Positions 25,214 through 31,603 of a stretch of DNA of 64,000 nucleotides are shown one piece after another. Source of the stretch: DATARR01 sp036376245 (GTDB taxonomy: Bacteria > Acidobacteriota > Thermoanaerobaculia > Multivoradales > UBA5704); contig DASVAS010000052.1 of assembly GCA_036376245.1 (NCBI GenBank), forward strand, positions 1 through 64,000. The letters run 5' to 3'. The translations under genes and the position numbers were made by a program. The stretch's first letter is position 1. Every line of letters starts with the position of its first letter. Under the pieces are notes generated by a model. That model saw only the letters and a list, made by a program, of their open reading frames with translations, was not told where the DNA came from and did no database searches.

Positions 25214-26320
25214 TCACCTGCCGGTATCCACAACCTCCAGGTGAGCCTCTTCGGTCTCAGCTCTCCAGCGGCCGTCCGGCCGCGGCAGGCTTGCGCGCGC
25301 CTCGAACCTGAGGCGGGGATCGAGGTGACGAAGGCGATTCATGAAGCCGTAATTGAACGCCACCATGCACGGCCGCAGATGCGGTGGCGTCGCGGCCACG
25401 GAAACCTCGGCGTCCGTGATCATTTTGTCGATCGTGGGCTTCACGCCCCGGCGCAGGATCAGATCGACGAGAGCATGGTACGTAGACCGTGCCTGATCAT
25501 CCTTGTGCGCGCGCCAGACCTCCTCGATCAGTACCCTGGCGGCCGGCTCGGCCTCCAGCGTGGCGAGCAGCGGATAGGTCGGGATGCCCATCTTGAGGTC
25601 GTCGTTCTCACCGTTCTTCTCGCGCTCCTCTACGATGTTGACGAGGTCGTCGACATCCTGCCCGACGTCTCCGAGGCGCACCACCGCCTCCCAGGGCAGC
25701 CGTTCGGCGCCGTGGAGCAGCAACGCGCTGTCGAGCGAATACGAGTAAACCTGTATGGCCATGGTGTTGCGGCGCCGGATCCACGCGCCGAAGGACGGGA
25801 TCGAGATGTCCGGGTATCTCGACTGATGCTCCCACACCTCCAGCGAACAGAGCGTTCCGAACGTCTCGGTCAAGAGCGGCAGCAACTCGGGCGCGTCGAC
25901 GGCGGTCGTCTCGACCAGCACGCTGTAAAGAAACCCGCCGAACGCGGCCGCGGATGCCGGGCCGTACCGCGCCTGGTAGGTCGGAAGGCCGGAACGCAAG
26001 GGCGTGTGATCGATGGTGTCGTCGTAGACCGCCATGATCTCCATGGCGAGCATCTGCCAGGGGAGATACCGCCGGTGCCTCGCGGTGATGCCTCCGAGGT
26101 GGTCGGCCAGGGACAGATACATGAGCGGCAACAGGATGAACGCAGGCTGGGGCCTGTCGATGATGAATTCATAATTCTGCCGGATGGCGTCCGGGACCGG
26201 CAGCGCGCGGAGCTCCCGCCGCGCCTCCTCGATCAAAGGGGCGTACGAGCGGCTCAGGTGCTCGAACAGACCCTTGAACTGATTCGGATGTGACCCTGAG
26301 GGTTCATTGTTTCTGGGCAT
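25214..26320 (-). CDS. Isoprenyl diphosphate synthase-like protein (class I terpenoid fold)
   Basis: A 368-residue all-helical protein. The first Asp-rich motif is YDDTIDHTPLRSGLPT, matching the DDxxD of trans-prenyl transferases. The second is GQDVDDLVNI followed by DLKMGIPTYPLL, matching the second Asp-rich motif and its DLKxG sequel. Both Mg-binding sites are therefore intact. N- and C-terminal parts are longer and unlike standard FPP/GGPP synthases, so it is a divergent branch. The product chain length or cyclising ability is not clear. The ATG has AAGGAG nine bases upstream. It stands alone between hairpin repeats and a nucleotide-hydrolase pair. Third-position GC is a little lower than in the neighbours, which hints at transfer. 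Confidence 0.78.
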   Translation of the reverse strand: MPRNNEPSGSHPNQFKGLFEHLSRSYAPLIEEARRELRALPVPDAIRQNYEFIIDRPQPAFILLPLMYLSLADHLGGITARHRRYLPWQMLAMEIMAVYDDTIDHTPLRSGLPTYQARYGPASAAAFGGFLYSVLVETTAVDAPELLPLLTETFGTLCSLEVWEHQSRYPDISIPSFGAWIRRRNTMAIQVYSYSLDSALLLHGAERLPWEAVVRLGDVGQDVDDLVNIVEEREKNGENDDLKMGIPTYPLLATLEAEPAARVLIEEVWRAHKDDQARSTYHALVDLILRRGVKPTIDKMITDAEVSVAATPPHLRPCMVAFNYGFMNRLRHLDPRLRFEARASLPRPDGRWRAETEEAHLEVVDTGR

Positions 26321-26396
26321 GACTCGTCACTCCTTCGCGTTGCGTCGACCACAGCGCGGTCCGTAAGAATCCTCCCTAAGCAGATCCGTTCGTTGA

Positions 26397-26987
26397 TTAT
26401 TCCTGGCGGGACAGCCATGCCGCGATTTGCGCGTAAACCGAATGAGACCGCCAGAGCTCCCAGAGAGCCTCGCGCTCGGCCGCGGGCAGAGCGGAGAGCG
26501 GCCGGGATGCGCCGGCCGGGATGAAGACGCGCCAGAGCTCCGACCACGCGTCGTCGCAGGGCGTCGCGTCGCTCTCCCGCGCCAGCGTCCCCGCGCCGCG
26601 ATCGTCGGTGAACACCTTCGCCGCGCCCGCCGCGTCCATGTAGACCAGGGCGCCGACGAAGCGGCAGGACCTGTCCGGCAGGGGCGCGGCGAGACGCAGG
26701 AGGCCTTCCGCGCCGATGGTCTCGATCACGTACTTCGTGTAAGGCCCGGGGAAGCCGCCGAGAGCGTCGACGCAGAAGCCGCCGTCCTCCACCACGAGCG
26801 GCCCTCCGATCGCAGAGAACGCCTGTCGCGCCTTGGCTCGCGCCACAGCCTCGACGCTGTCCGCCTGGGGCTCGACCAGCGGCAGATCGACGCGCTCCAT
26901 TTCAAGCTCGATCGCCGCGAGCTGCTCCGCGAGGGCCTTCGCCTTGCCGCGGTTCCCGGTCACGAACCGGATTTTTCTCAAAACCAT
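26397..26987 (-). CDS. Non-canonical purine NTP pyrophosphatase (Ham1/RdgB-like)
   Basis: A 196-residue protein of the Ham1/ITPase family. It starts with IRFVTGNRGKAKALAEQL (phosphate-binding loop) and has the central VVEDGGFCVDALGGFPGPY, where the ED pair binds Mg. It hydrolyses ITP, XTP or related bases to monophosphates to keep them out of nucleic acids. The usual later SHR motif is altered (the C-terminal part reads AWSELWRVFIPAG), as in the shorter Ham1 relatives, so substrate range may differ from RdgB. The ATG overlaps the LOG gene stop by ten bases, so the two are coupled. Confidence 0.85.
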   Translation of the reverse strand: MVLRKIRFVTGNRGKAKALAEQLAAIELEMERVDLPLVEPQADSVEAVARAKARQAFSAIGGPLVVEDGGFCVDALGGFPGPYTKYVIETIGAEGLLRLAAPLPDRSCRFVGALVYMDAAGAAKVFTDDRGAGTLARESDATPCDDAWSELWRVFIPAGASRPLSALPAAEREALWELWRSHSVYAQIAAWLSRQE

Positions 26988-27577
26988 TTGACCGGGAAAG
27001 GCGCCGGTGCATAGGCATCGATGTAGGAGAGAGCTTCCTCGATGTCATTGGCCAGGTGATAGAGAGGCCGGTGGTGCTCCGCGCTCGCGAAGCCTTCTCG
27101 GAAGAGATGCTCGAACAGGATCGCCAGGGGCTCGTAGAAATCTTTGCAATTCAGGAGCACGATCGGCTTCTCATGGAACTGCATCTGCTTGGCCGCCAGG
27201 ACCTCGATCAGCTCGTCGAGCGTACCGAGCCCGCCGGGAAGGGCCACGAAGGCGTCGGCCCGCGTCTCCATCTCCGCTTTCCGCGCGCGCAGATCCTTGG
27301 TGGTCACGATCTCGTCCGCGCGGTCGAACACGTAGGGCGTGCCGCGCATGACCTCCGGAATGACCCCGACGACCTCCCCGCCGTGATCCTTGACGGCCCG
27401 GGCAACGGCGTCCATGAGGCCCGTGTTGCTGCCGCCGAAGACGAGCCTGTCGCCCCGCCCGCCGATCGCCGCGCCGAGCGCGGTGGCCGTCGCGAAGTAG
27501 GCGGGATCGACCATGTCGCTCGACGAGCTGTAGACGCAGATCGACAGAGGTGGCTGCTGGGTGCGCGTCGTATTCAT
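26978..27577 (-). CDS. LOG-family nucleotide phosphoribohydrolase (TIGR00730)
   Basis: A 199-residue Rossmann-fold protein with the LOG signature LPGGLGTLDEL (PGGxGTxxE) and FGGSNTGLMDAVARA near residue 55. LOG proteins cleave nucleoside 5'-monophosphates into base and ribose-5-phosphate, and include cytokinin-activating enzymes. In bacteria most act in nucleotide turnover. The ATG at 27577 was selected over an upstream in-frame start because an AGG lies before it. Its 5' region is about 75% identical over 59 bases to the MarR gene 5' region at 25048-25106, including the start codon and the first residues (MNTTRT versus MGTTRT). It is coupled to the Ham1-like gene. Confidence 0.87.
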   Translation of the reverse strand: MNTTRTQQPPLSICVYSSSSDMVDPAYFATATALGAAIGGRGDRLVFGGSNTGLMDAVARAVKDHGGEVVGVIPEVMRGTPYVFDRADEIVTTKDLRARKAEMETRADAFVALPGGLGTLDELIEVLAAKQMQFHEKPIVLLNCKDFYEPLAILFEHLFREGFASAEHHRPLYHLANDIEEALSYIDAYAPAPFPVKWF

Positions 27578-27617
27578 GACGCCTGTTGAAATAGAGGCTG
27601 TCGGGCCGGTATTCCCC
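27559..27617. repeat. 5' region shared with the MarR gene (includes a degenerate operator)
   Basis: About 45 of 59 bases match 25048-25106, in the same orientation and aligned on the start codons. The operator core at 27582-27597 reads CCTGTTGAAATAGAGG against CCTGTTGCAACAGAGG at the MarR gene, so the palindrome is partly lost. Confidence 0.65.
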
Positions 27618-27626
27618 AAAAGGTTG

Positions 27627-27654
27627 GCCGGGGCCGCAAAACCGCGGCCCCGGC
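27627..27654 (-). terminator. Hairpin terminator after the RiPP precursor
   Basis: On the minus strand a 10-bp perfect stem GCCGGGGCCG / CGGCCCCGGC with an eight-base loop is followed by AACCTTTTGG. It lies 16 bases past the precursor stop codon and separates it from the LOG gene. Confidence 0.7.
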
Positions 27655-27670
27655 TTCATGGAGGCACGGA

Positions 27671-27901
27671 TCAGCAGTAGGAGCCGCCCGTGCACAGAGC
27701 GGTGGTCATGGCGCTACCACCGCCACAGGTGTCGGTCGTGGTGGGACAGGCGGTGTCCTGGGATACACACTGGCACTCGCTGGCGTCCAGACACCTCACG
27801 GTGGTTTCGCCGAGACCCCCGTGCGCGCGCCGAAGCTCACGTCCGGTCAGGTGGCGCAGCGTTTCCCGGTTCAAGCCCAGCTTCTTTCTATCTTTCTTCA
27901 T
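27671..27901 (-). CDS. Class I lanthipeptide-type RiPP precursor
   Basis: A 76-residue peptide. The charged leader (MKKDRKKLGLNRETLRHL, 1-18) ends in a double-glycine-like site (HGG at 27-29). The core of about 47 residues has seven Cys, ten Thr and four Ser (for example CPTTTDTC, ALCTGGSYC), as expected for thioether rings. The leader KLxLxRETLxxL closely resembles the peptide at 52857-53045. AAGGAGG lies six bases before the ATG. A LanC-like cyclase gene lies just upstream in the same direction, which supports a lanthipeptide. No LanB or LanM dehydratase, protease or exporter is visible in the window. Confidence 0.8.
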   Translation of the reverse strand: MKKDRKKLGLNRETLRHLTGRELRRAHGGLGETTVRCLDASECQCVSQDTACPTTTDTCGGGSAMTTALCTGGSYC

Positions 27902-27907
27902 ACATGG

Positions 27908-27943
27908 CCTCCTTGAGATGAAATAAGTTTAAACCAAAGGAGG
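27908..27943 (-). promoter_or_regulatory. Possible SD-sequestering stem in lanC read-through transcript
   Basis: CCTCCTT (27943-27937 read on the minus strand) is fully complementary to the ribosome binding site AAGGAGG (27914-27908). A transcript coming from the lanC-like gene could fold the SD away, while a transcript from the local promoter would start after CCTCCTT. Confidence 0.35.
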
Positions 27944-27955
27944 AACTATAGTCAA
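27927..27955 (-). promoter_or_regulatory. Promoter of the RiPP precursor
   Basis: On the minus strand TTGACT (27955-27950) and TTAAAC (27932-27927) are separated by 17 bases, in a strikingly AT-rich island between lanC-like and precursor genes. Confidence 0.5.
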
Positions 27956-27960
27956 TATAA

Positions 27961-29229
27961 TCAGAGCAGGATGCGGGGAGGGATCGCGATCAGCAGCAGC
28001 CGGTCCCAGAGGGGTTCCTGGTCCGAGATGGCCGCCAGCAGCGCCAGGCCGACCCCGGCGGAGCCCACGAGGAAGCCGCCGTCCTTCTGCCAGGTATAGG
28101 TCCCGTCGGGCTCAAGCCGCGAGACCGGGAAGCCGCCGATCCCCTCGCCGGGCCGCCTCAGGTGACGGAGCCCGATCTCGTACCAGAGCCTGGCCGGTAC
28201 GGCGAAGCGGTCCTCGCGCGTGGCCTGGTAGATGCGGTTGAAGAGATGGGCCAGCCCGAAGGCGCCATGGCAGAGCCCGGCGTCCACCACTCCCGAGGTC
28301 TCCAGCGGCCGCGCGGCGGCACGGCCGGCGATTTCCAGGGCCTCCTCTTCCCAGTCTTGCCGGCCCGCCGCGCGAGCCGCATGGAGCAGGACGGCGGCGA
28401 TCCCCGCGTCGCCGTAGCACCAGGCGAGGCGGGCGGAGACCGGCGGGGCTCCCGGGGCGACCCAGGAGGCGAAGCAGGAAGCGCCGCCCATCTCATCCTT
28501 CCGGGCCAGGAGCCAGCGGACCGCCTCTTCGAGCCGGGAGGCTCCGGCGGAGTCGAGGATCCCGAGCCGGCCGGCCTCGGCGAGCAGCGCGATGGCGGCG
28601 GGCGTTCCATGCGCCGCGCCCAGGTCGTAGCGGCCGTTCGGGCAGGTCGACAAAGCCCAGGGACCGAGTTGATCCGGAGGCGTGAACCACGTCACACCGT
28701 CGGGCGTCTCCTCGGCGAGGTCCATCAGGTGGGCGACCACTCTTTCGAGGCAGTCTCTGGCCAGAGACCGGGGGAGCCGCTCCAGGGCGTAGACGCCGAG
28801 CCCCGTCACCCCGCGGATCAGGTCGAAGCTTTCGGGCCAGGGCGACTGGTCGAGGGTCTCGAGGATCGCCTCGTCGATCTCCCGGCCGGCGTCGTCGTCA
28901 GGATCGTCTTTGAAGCCCAGGAAGGCCGCGAGGTGCTGTTCCGCCCACGCGATGCCGGGGAACCCGCTGTAGAGCCCGGCATGCATCGGCACCGTCACCA
29001 GAGCGTCGGTGGCCTGGTCGAGAAGGCGCTCTGACAGGCCGAGGTGTTCTTCCTCCCCACTGAAGCGCGCGAGATAGGCGAAGAACACCGCCTGCCCGGC
29101 AAGCCCTTCCGCGAGCGAGGCCTCTCGTGCCGACTCCCGCCGCAGCTCCCCGGCGATCTCCTCGACCGCCTCCCGGGCCTGCCGGGCCAGGTCGCCGTCG
29201 AGCAATGGAAGCCAGGGGCCACGGTTCAT
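27961..29229 (-). CDS. LanC-like lanthionine cyclase
   Basis: A 422-residue all-helical protein of the LanC family. Zinc ligands are visible as C271 (WCYGDAGIA) and C320-H321 (CHGAFGLAHL), and the family motif GAAHGTPA lies between residues 200 and 210. LanC adds Cys thiols to dehydrated Ser/Thr to form lanthionine rings. The length fits bacterial LanC (about 400-430). The ATG at 29229 is the first good start; the frame upstream is repeat-like. It lies directly upstream of the RiPP precursor with a 59-base gap. No dehydratase gene is next to it, so dehydration must come from elsewhere or the protein has a different role. Confidence 0.85.
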   Translation of the reverse strand: MNRGPWLPLLDGDLARQAREAVEEIAGELRRESAREASLAEGLAGQAVFFAYLARFSGEEEHLGLSERLLDQATDALVTVPMHAGLYSGFPGIAWAEQHLAAFLGFKDDPDDDAGREIDEAILETLDQSPWPESFDLIRGVTGLGVYALERLPRSLARDCLERVVAHLMDLAEETPDGVTWFTPPDQLGPWALSTCPNGRYDLGAAHGTPAAIALLAEAGRLGILDSAGASRLEEAVRWLLARKDEMGGASCFASWVAPGAPPVSARLAWCYGDAGIAAVLLHAARAAGRQDWEEEALEIAGRAAARPLETSGVVDAGLCHGAFGLAHLFNRIYQATREDRFAVPARLWYEIGLRHLRRPGEGIGGFPVSRLEPDGTYTWQKDGGFLVGSAGVGLALLAAISDQEPLWDRLLLIAIPPRILL

Positions 29230-29236
29230 GGCCAGG

Positions 29237-29242
29237 ATTATA
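29237..29242 (-). promoter_or_regulatory. TATAAT box seven bases before the LanC start (possible leaderless mRNA)
   Basis: On the minus strand TATAAT is followed by seven bases and the ATG at 29229, so transcription could start at the start codon itself. The -35 region is weak (TTCATA with an 18-base spacer), and no ribosome binding site precedes the ATG. Confidence 0.35.
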
Positions 29243-29290
29243 CTTTGAGAGGTACGATGGTATGAATTTTTTCGATTCGAAAAGGATTCC

Positions 29291-29362
29291 TCACGCCCAT
29301 CTCTGAAATCCCACTTCCTCCAGCCCCCTCCTCTCCTTCTCCGCCTTCGAGAGCGGCGGCGT
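29291..29362 (-). pseudogene. C-terminal remnant of a second copy of the 29906-30661 gene
   Basis: The minus strand reads TPPLSKAEKERRGLEE...stop, nearly the same as TPPLSKEEKERAGLEG at the end of the intact gene. DNA identity is also high over about 45 bases. Nothing else of the gene remains on this side; the segment abuts the truncated Rpn-like fragment. Confidence 0.55.
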
Positions 29363-29389
29363 ACAGATCCCGGAGTTGCCGGGTGGTGC

Positions 29390-29899
29390 GCGGAACCGAT
29401 CGAGATCGGGGTCCCGGGCTTCGTCCTGCGCCCGCCGGTGCTGCACCGCACCGCCGTCCCGGTGGTGACGGATCTGGAGGAAGCCGCCCGCCGGCCCGAG
29501 CTGGGCGTGCTCTCCGTAATGGCCCACGGCGAAACCGAGCAGGGGGCGCCGATCGCCGCCGCCGTGCTCCCCGCCATCCGGGAGCTCGACAACGACAGGG
29601 CCAGGCTGTACTACGACCTCGTATACAATTCCTTGAATGAGACCGCTCGCCGGTCGTTGGAGGCCATGATGAAGGGTTACGAATACCAGAGCGATTTCGC
29701 GCGAAAGTATGTCGCCCAGGGACGCGCCGAAGAAGCCGCACAGGCCTTGTTGACTGTACTGCGGGTTCGCGGCATCACGGTGCCGGACGCCGTTCGTGAG
29801 CACATCCTGGCCCAAACAGATCCGGAACGGCTCGAGCGTTGGCTGGAGAAGGCCGTTGTCGCGACCACGGCCGCCACAGTCATCGACGAGTCGAACTGA
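29390..29899 (+). pseudogene. 5'-truncated Rpn/PD-(D/E)XK transposase-related gene
   Basis: The reading frame begins abruptly with EPIEIGVPGFVLRPPV, a piece from the middle of Rpn-family nucleases. It continues with AVLPAIREL-type and FARKYVAQGRAEEA segments to a complete C-terminus (TDPERLERWLEKAVVATTA). The N-terminal catalytic region with the PD-(D/E)XK residues is absent. The best available start is a CTG or GTG near 29438, with no ribosome binding site. It joins directly to the remnant at 29291-29362, so a recombination or deletion joined two fragments. A short protein from residue 1 of this frame could still be made, but nuclease activity is not expected. Confidence 0.7.
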
Positions 29900-29905
29900 G
29901 GTCCC

Positions 29906-30661
29906 CTATGCCACCCCCAGGATCCACCCCTCCAGCCCCGCCCGCTCCTTCTCCTCCTTCGAGAGCGGCGGCGTGAAGTAGGCGCGTAGGAGGCCGAGCT
30001 GGTCCCTCTCCTGGAGCCAGGCGCAGATGGCGTAGGCGTCCTGCTCCTGCTGGCTTAAGCCCTCCTTGCGGTAGCGGTGCCGCAGGCGCGCCGGCCGCAC
30101 CTCCGCGAGCACCGACTTCCCCTTCTTCGCCTCCCAGCCGTCGAACGGCCAGAAATGGGCGCGGTCCCGGGCCCGGCGGAGGTAGTCGATCCAGGGCAGG
30201 CCGGCGTGGGTGGCCTTGGCCAGGCTGTCCTGGATGTCCCAATGGAAGACGCTCTTGGGGAACGCCGTCCACTGGCCGGTGAGGCGGTGCTCGTCCGGAT
30301 CGCCGCTGCGCGGGTTGCCTGGCAGCAGCTCACGGACGGCGAAGCGGTCGGTGGGCCAGTTCTTCTCGAAGTCCTCAAGGAACGCCGGCCAGCTCTTCAG
30401 GTCGTGCCGGTCCATGTAGGTCTGCGGGAATGAGAAGGCGTGGTCGATCCCCACGATCACCGGCTCGCCGCCGGTGATCTGCCCCAGCAGCCACTCGGCC
30501 AGGTCGCGCCGGCTCCACCGCCCCGAGGGGTGCCCCGGATTGCGCTCCTGGAACAGCTCGTGGTCCTCGACCGCCATGTAGACCTTGATGTTCGAGATGG
30601 GATCGCCCGGGTCCTTGCGGCCCGAATAGCGCACCCCGATGTACTGCTGGAAGTCCGGCAC
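29906..30661 (-). CDS. Hypothetical protein with RNase H-like (DUF429-like) features
   Basis: A 251-residue protein not assigned with confidence. VIVGIDHAFSFP near residue 68 looks like the first acidic strand of an RNase H-like fold. A second acidic segment is QQEQDAYAICAWLQERDQ near 210, where DAYAICAW resembles the catalytic Asp helix of DUF429-type proteins. The tail TPPLSKEEKERAGLEGWILG is conserved in the neighbouring remnant. The GTG start at 30661 has AGGAGGG about seven bases upstream. There is no signal peptide or membrane helix. It stands alone and is transcribed toward the truncated Rpn-like fragment. Activity unknown. Confidence 0.6.
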   Translation of the reverse strand: MPDFQQYIGVRYSGRKDPGDPISNIKVYMAVEDHELFQERNPGHPSGRWSRRDLAEWLLGQITGGEPVIVGIDHAFSFPQTYMDRHDLKSWPAFLEDFEKNWPTDRFAVRELLPGNPRSGDPDEHRLTGQWTAFPKSVFHWDIQDSLAKATHAGLPWIDYLRRARDRAHFWPFDGWEAKKGKSVLAEVRPARLRHRYRKEGLSQQEQDAYAICAWLQERDQLGLLRAYFTPPLSKEEKERAGLEGWILGVA

Positions 30662-30724
30662 GCGATGTCCCTCCTGATGAAGCCGCGGTACGACCCCGGC
30701 ATCGTATCAGGACCGGCCGGACGC

Positions 30725-31492
30725 TCACAGCCGCCGCTTGATGCCGGAGATCGTGTCCGCGTCCTGCTCGCGCTTGCCGACCTTGTCCTCCAGATAGCAG
30801 AGGCCGTCGCGCACGTCGTAGGTATAGGAGACGCAGCGGCCGTCCCGGCGACAGTCGTCCTTGCAGGAAGCCAGGCCTCGCGACTGATAGCGGCTGTAGT
30901 AGCCGCCTCGGTAATCGATCCCCCGCTCCTCGGTCAGCTCGCCGTAGCCGGACCCGCCCGGGTAGGTCCCTCCCTGCCGCTTGATGCCGGAGACCTTGTC
31001 CGCGTCCTGCTCGCGTTTGCCGATCTTGTCCTCCAGAGAACAGAGGCCGTTGCGCACGTCATAGGTGTAGGAGACGCAGCGGCCGTCCCGGCGGCAGTCG
31101 CTCTTGCAGGAGGACACGGCTTGCGACTGATAGCGGGTGTAGTAGCCGCCCCGGTAATCGATCCCCCGCTCCTCGGAGAGATCCCCCTGCCCGCCGCCGC
31201 CCGAGCCGCCCTCCTTGAGGCCGGCCGTCGTGCGCGAGTCCCGGCTGCCTCCCGGCACCCGGTCCTTGAGGTAGCAGCGCTCTTCGACGTGATTGTAGGT
31301 GTACGCCTGGCAGCGTCCGTCCCGGGCACAGGCGCGCCGGCACTCCTCCAACTCGCCGGTGCGGAACGACGTGTAGTCGCTCCCCTTGCGGTTGACTCCG
31401 TTCTCGATCGTCACCCGCTGGGCCAGCGCCTGCGCCGCCAGCGTGGCGGTCAGGATCAGGACCATCCCCCCGAACCTCTTCAGTCTGATCAC
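30725..31492 (-). CDS. Secreted protein with three PAN/Apple domains
   Basis: A 255-residue exported protein. A signal peptide (FGGMVLILTATLAAQALAQ) is followed by three PAN/Apple-like domains at about 26-95, 105-172 and 186-252. Each has the pattern of four cysteines with CRRDGRCVSYTYDVR or a close form. Domains 2 and 3 are nearly identical (GIDYRGGYYxRYQS), so they arose by recent duplication. Gly-rich linkers join them. The GTG at 31492 has GGGAGGT upstream. PAN domains bind protein or carbohydrate ligands. The partner is unknown; the protein is likely on the surface or in the periplasm. Confidence 0.85.
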   Translation of the reverse strand: MIRLKRFGGMVLILTATLAAQALAQRVTIENGVNRKGSDYTSFRTGELEECRRACARDGRCQAYTYNHVEERCYLKDRVPGGSRDSRTTAGLKEGGSGGGGQGDLSEERGIDYRGGYYTRYQSQAVSSCKSDCRRDGRCVSYTYDVRNGLCSLEDKIGKREQDADKVSGIKRQGGTYPGGSGYGELTEERGIDYRGGYYSRYQSRGLASCKDDCRRDGRCVSYTYDVRDGLCYLEDKVGKREQDADTISGIKRRL

Positions 31493-31571
31493 GGTCGCAC
31501 CTCCCTCTCGCCTGAAACACCCCGAGGAATTCTAAAGGACAACGCCCCGTCCAGCCTTTTTGCCGCGACTT

Positions 31572-31586
31572 GACGTAAAATACGTC
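31572..31586. promoter_or_regulatory. Palindrome upstream of the GMC oxidoreductase
   Basis: GACGTA-AAA-TACGTC, a perfect 6-bp inverted repeat 18 bases before the start codon, overlapping a TAAAAT that could be a -10 box. It looks like a repressor operator; the regulator is unknown. Confidence 0.4.
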
Positions 31587-31603
31587 TCGGAGCGGCAAAG
31601 ACC

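Noticed and set aside
29291..29815. A 174-codon minus-strand frame opposite the Rpn-like remnant.
   Set aside because: Only its last 24 codons match a real protein; the rest is antisense to the Rpn-like sequence, so only the tail is reported, as a remnant.
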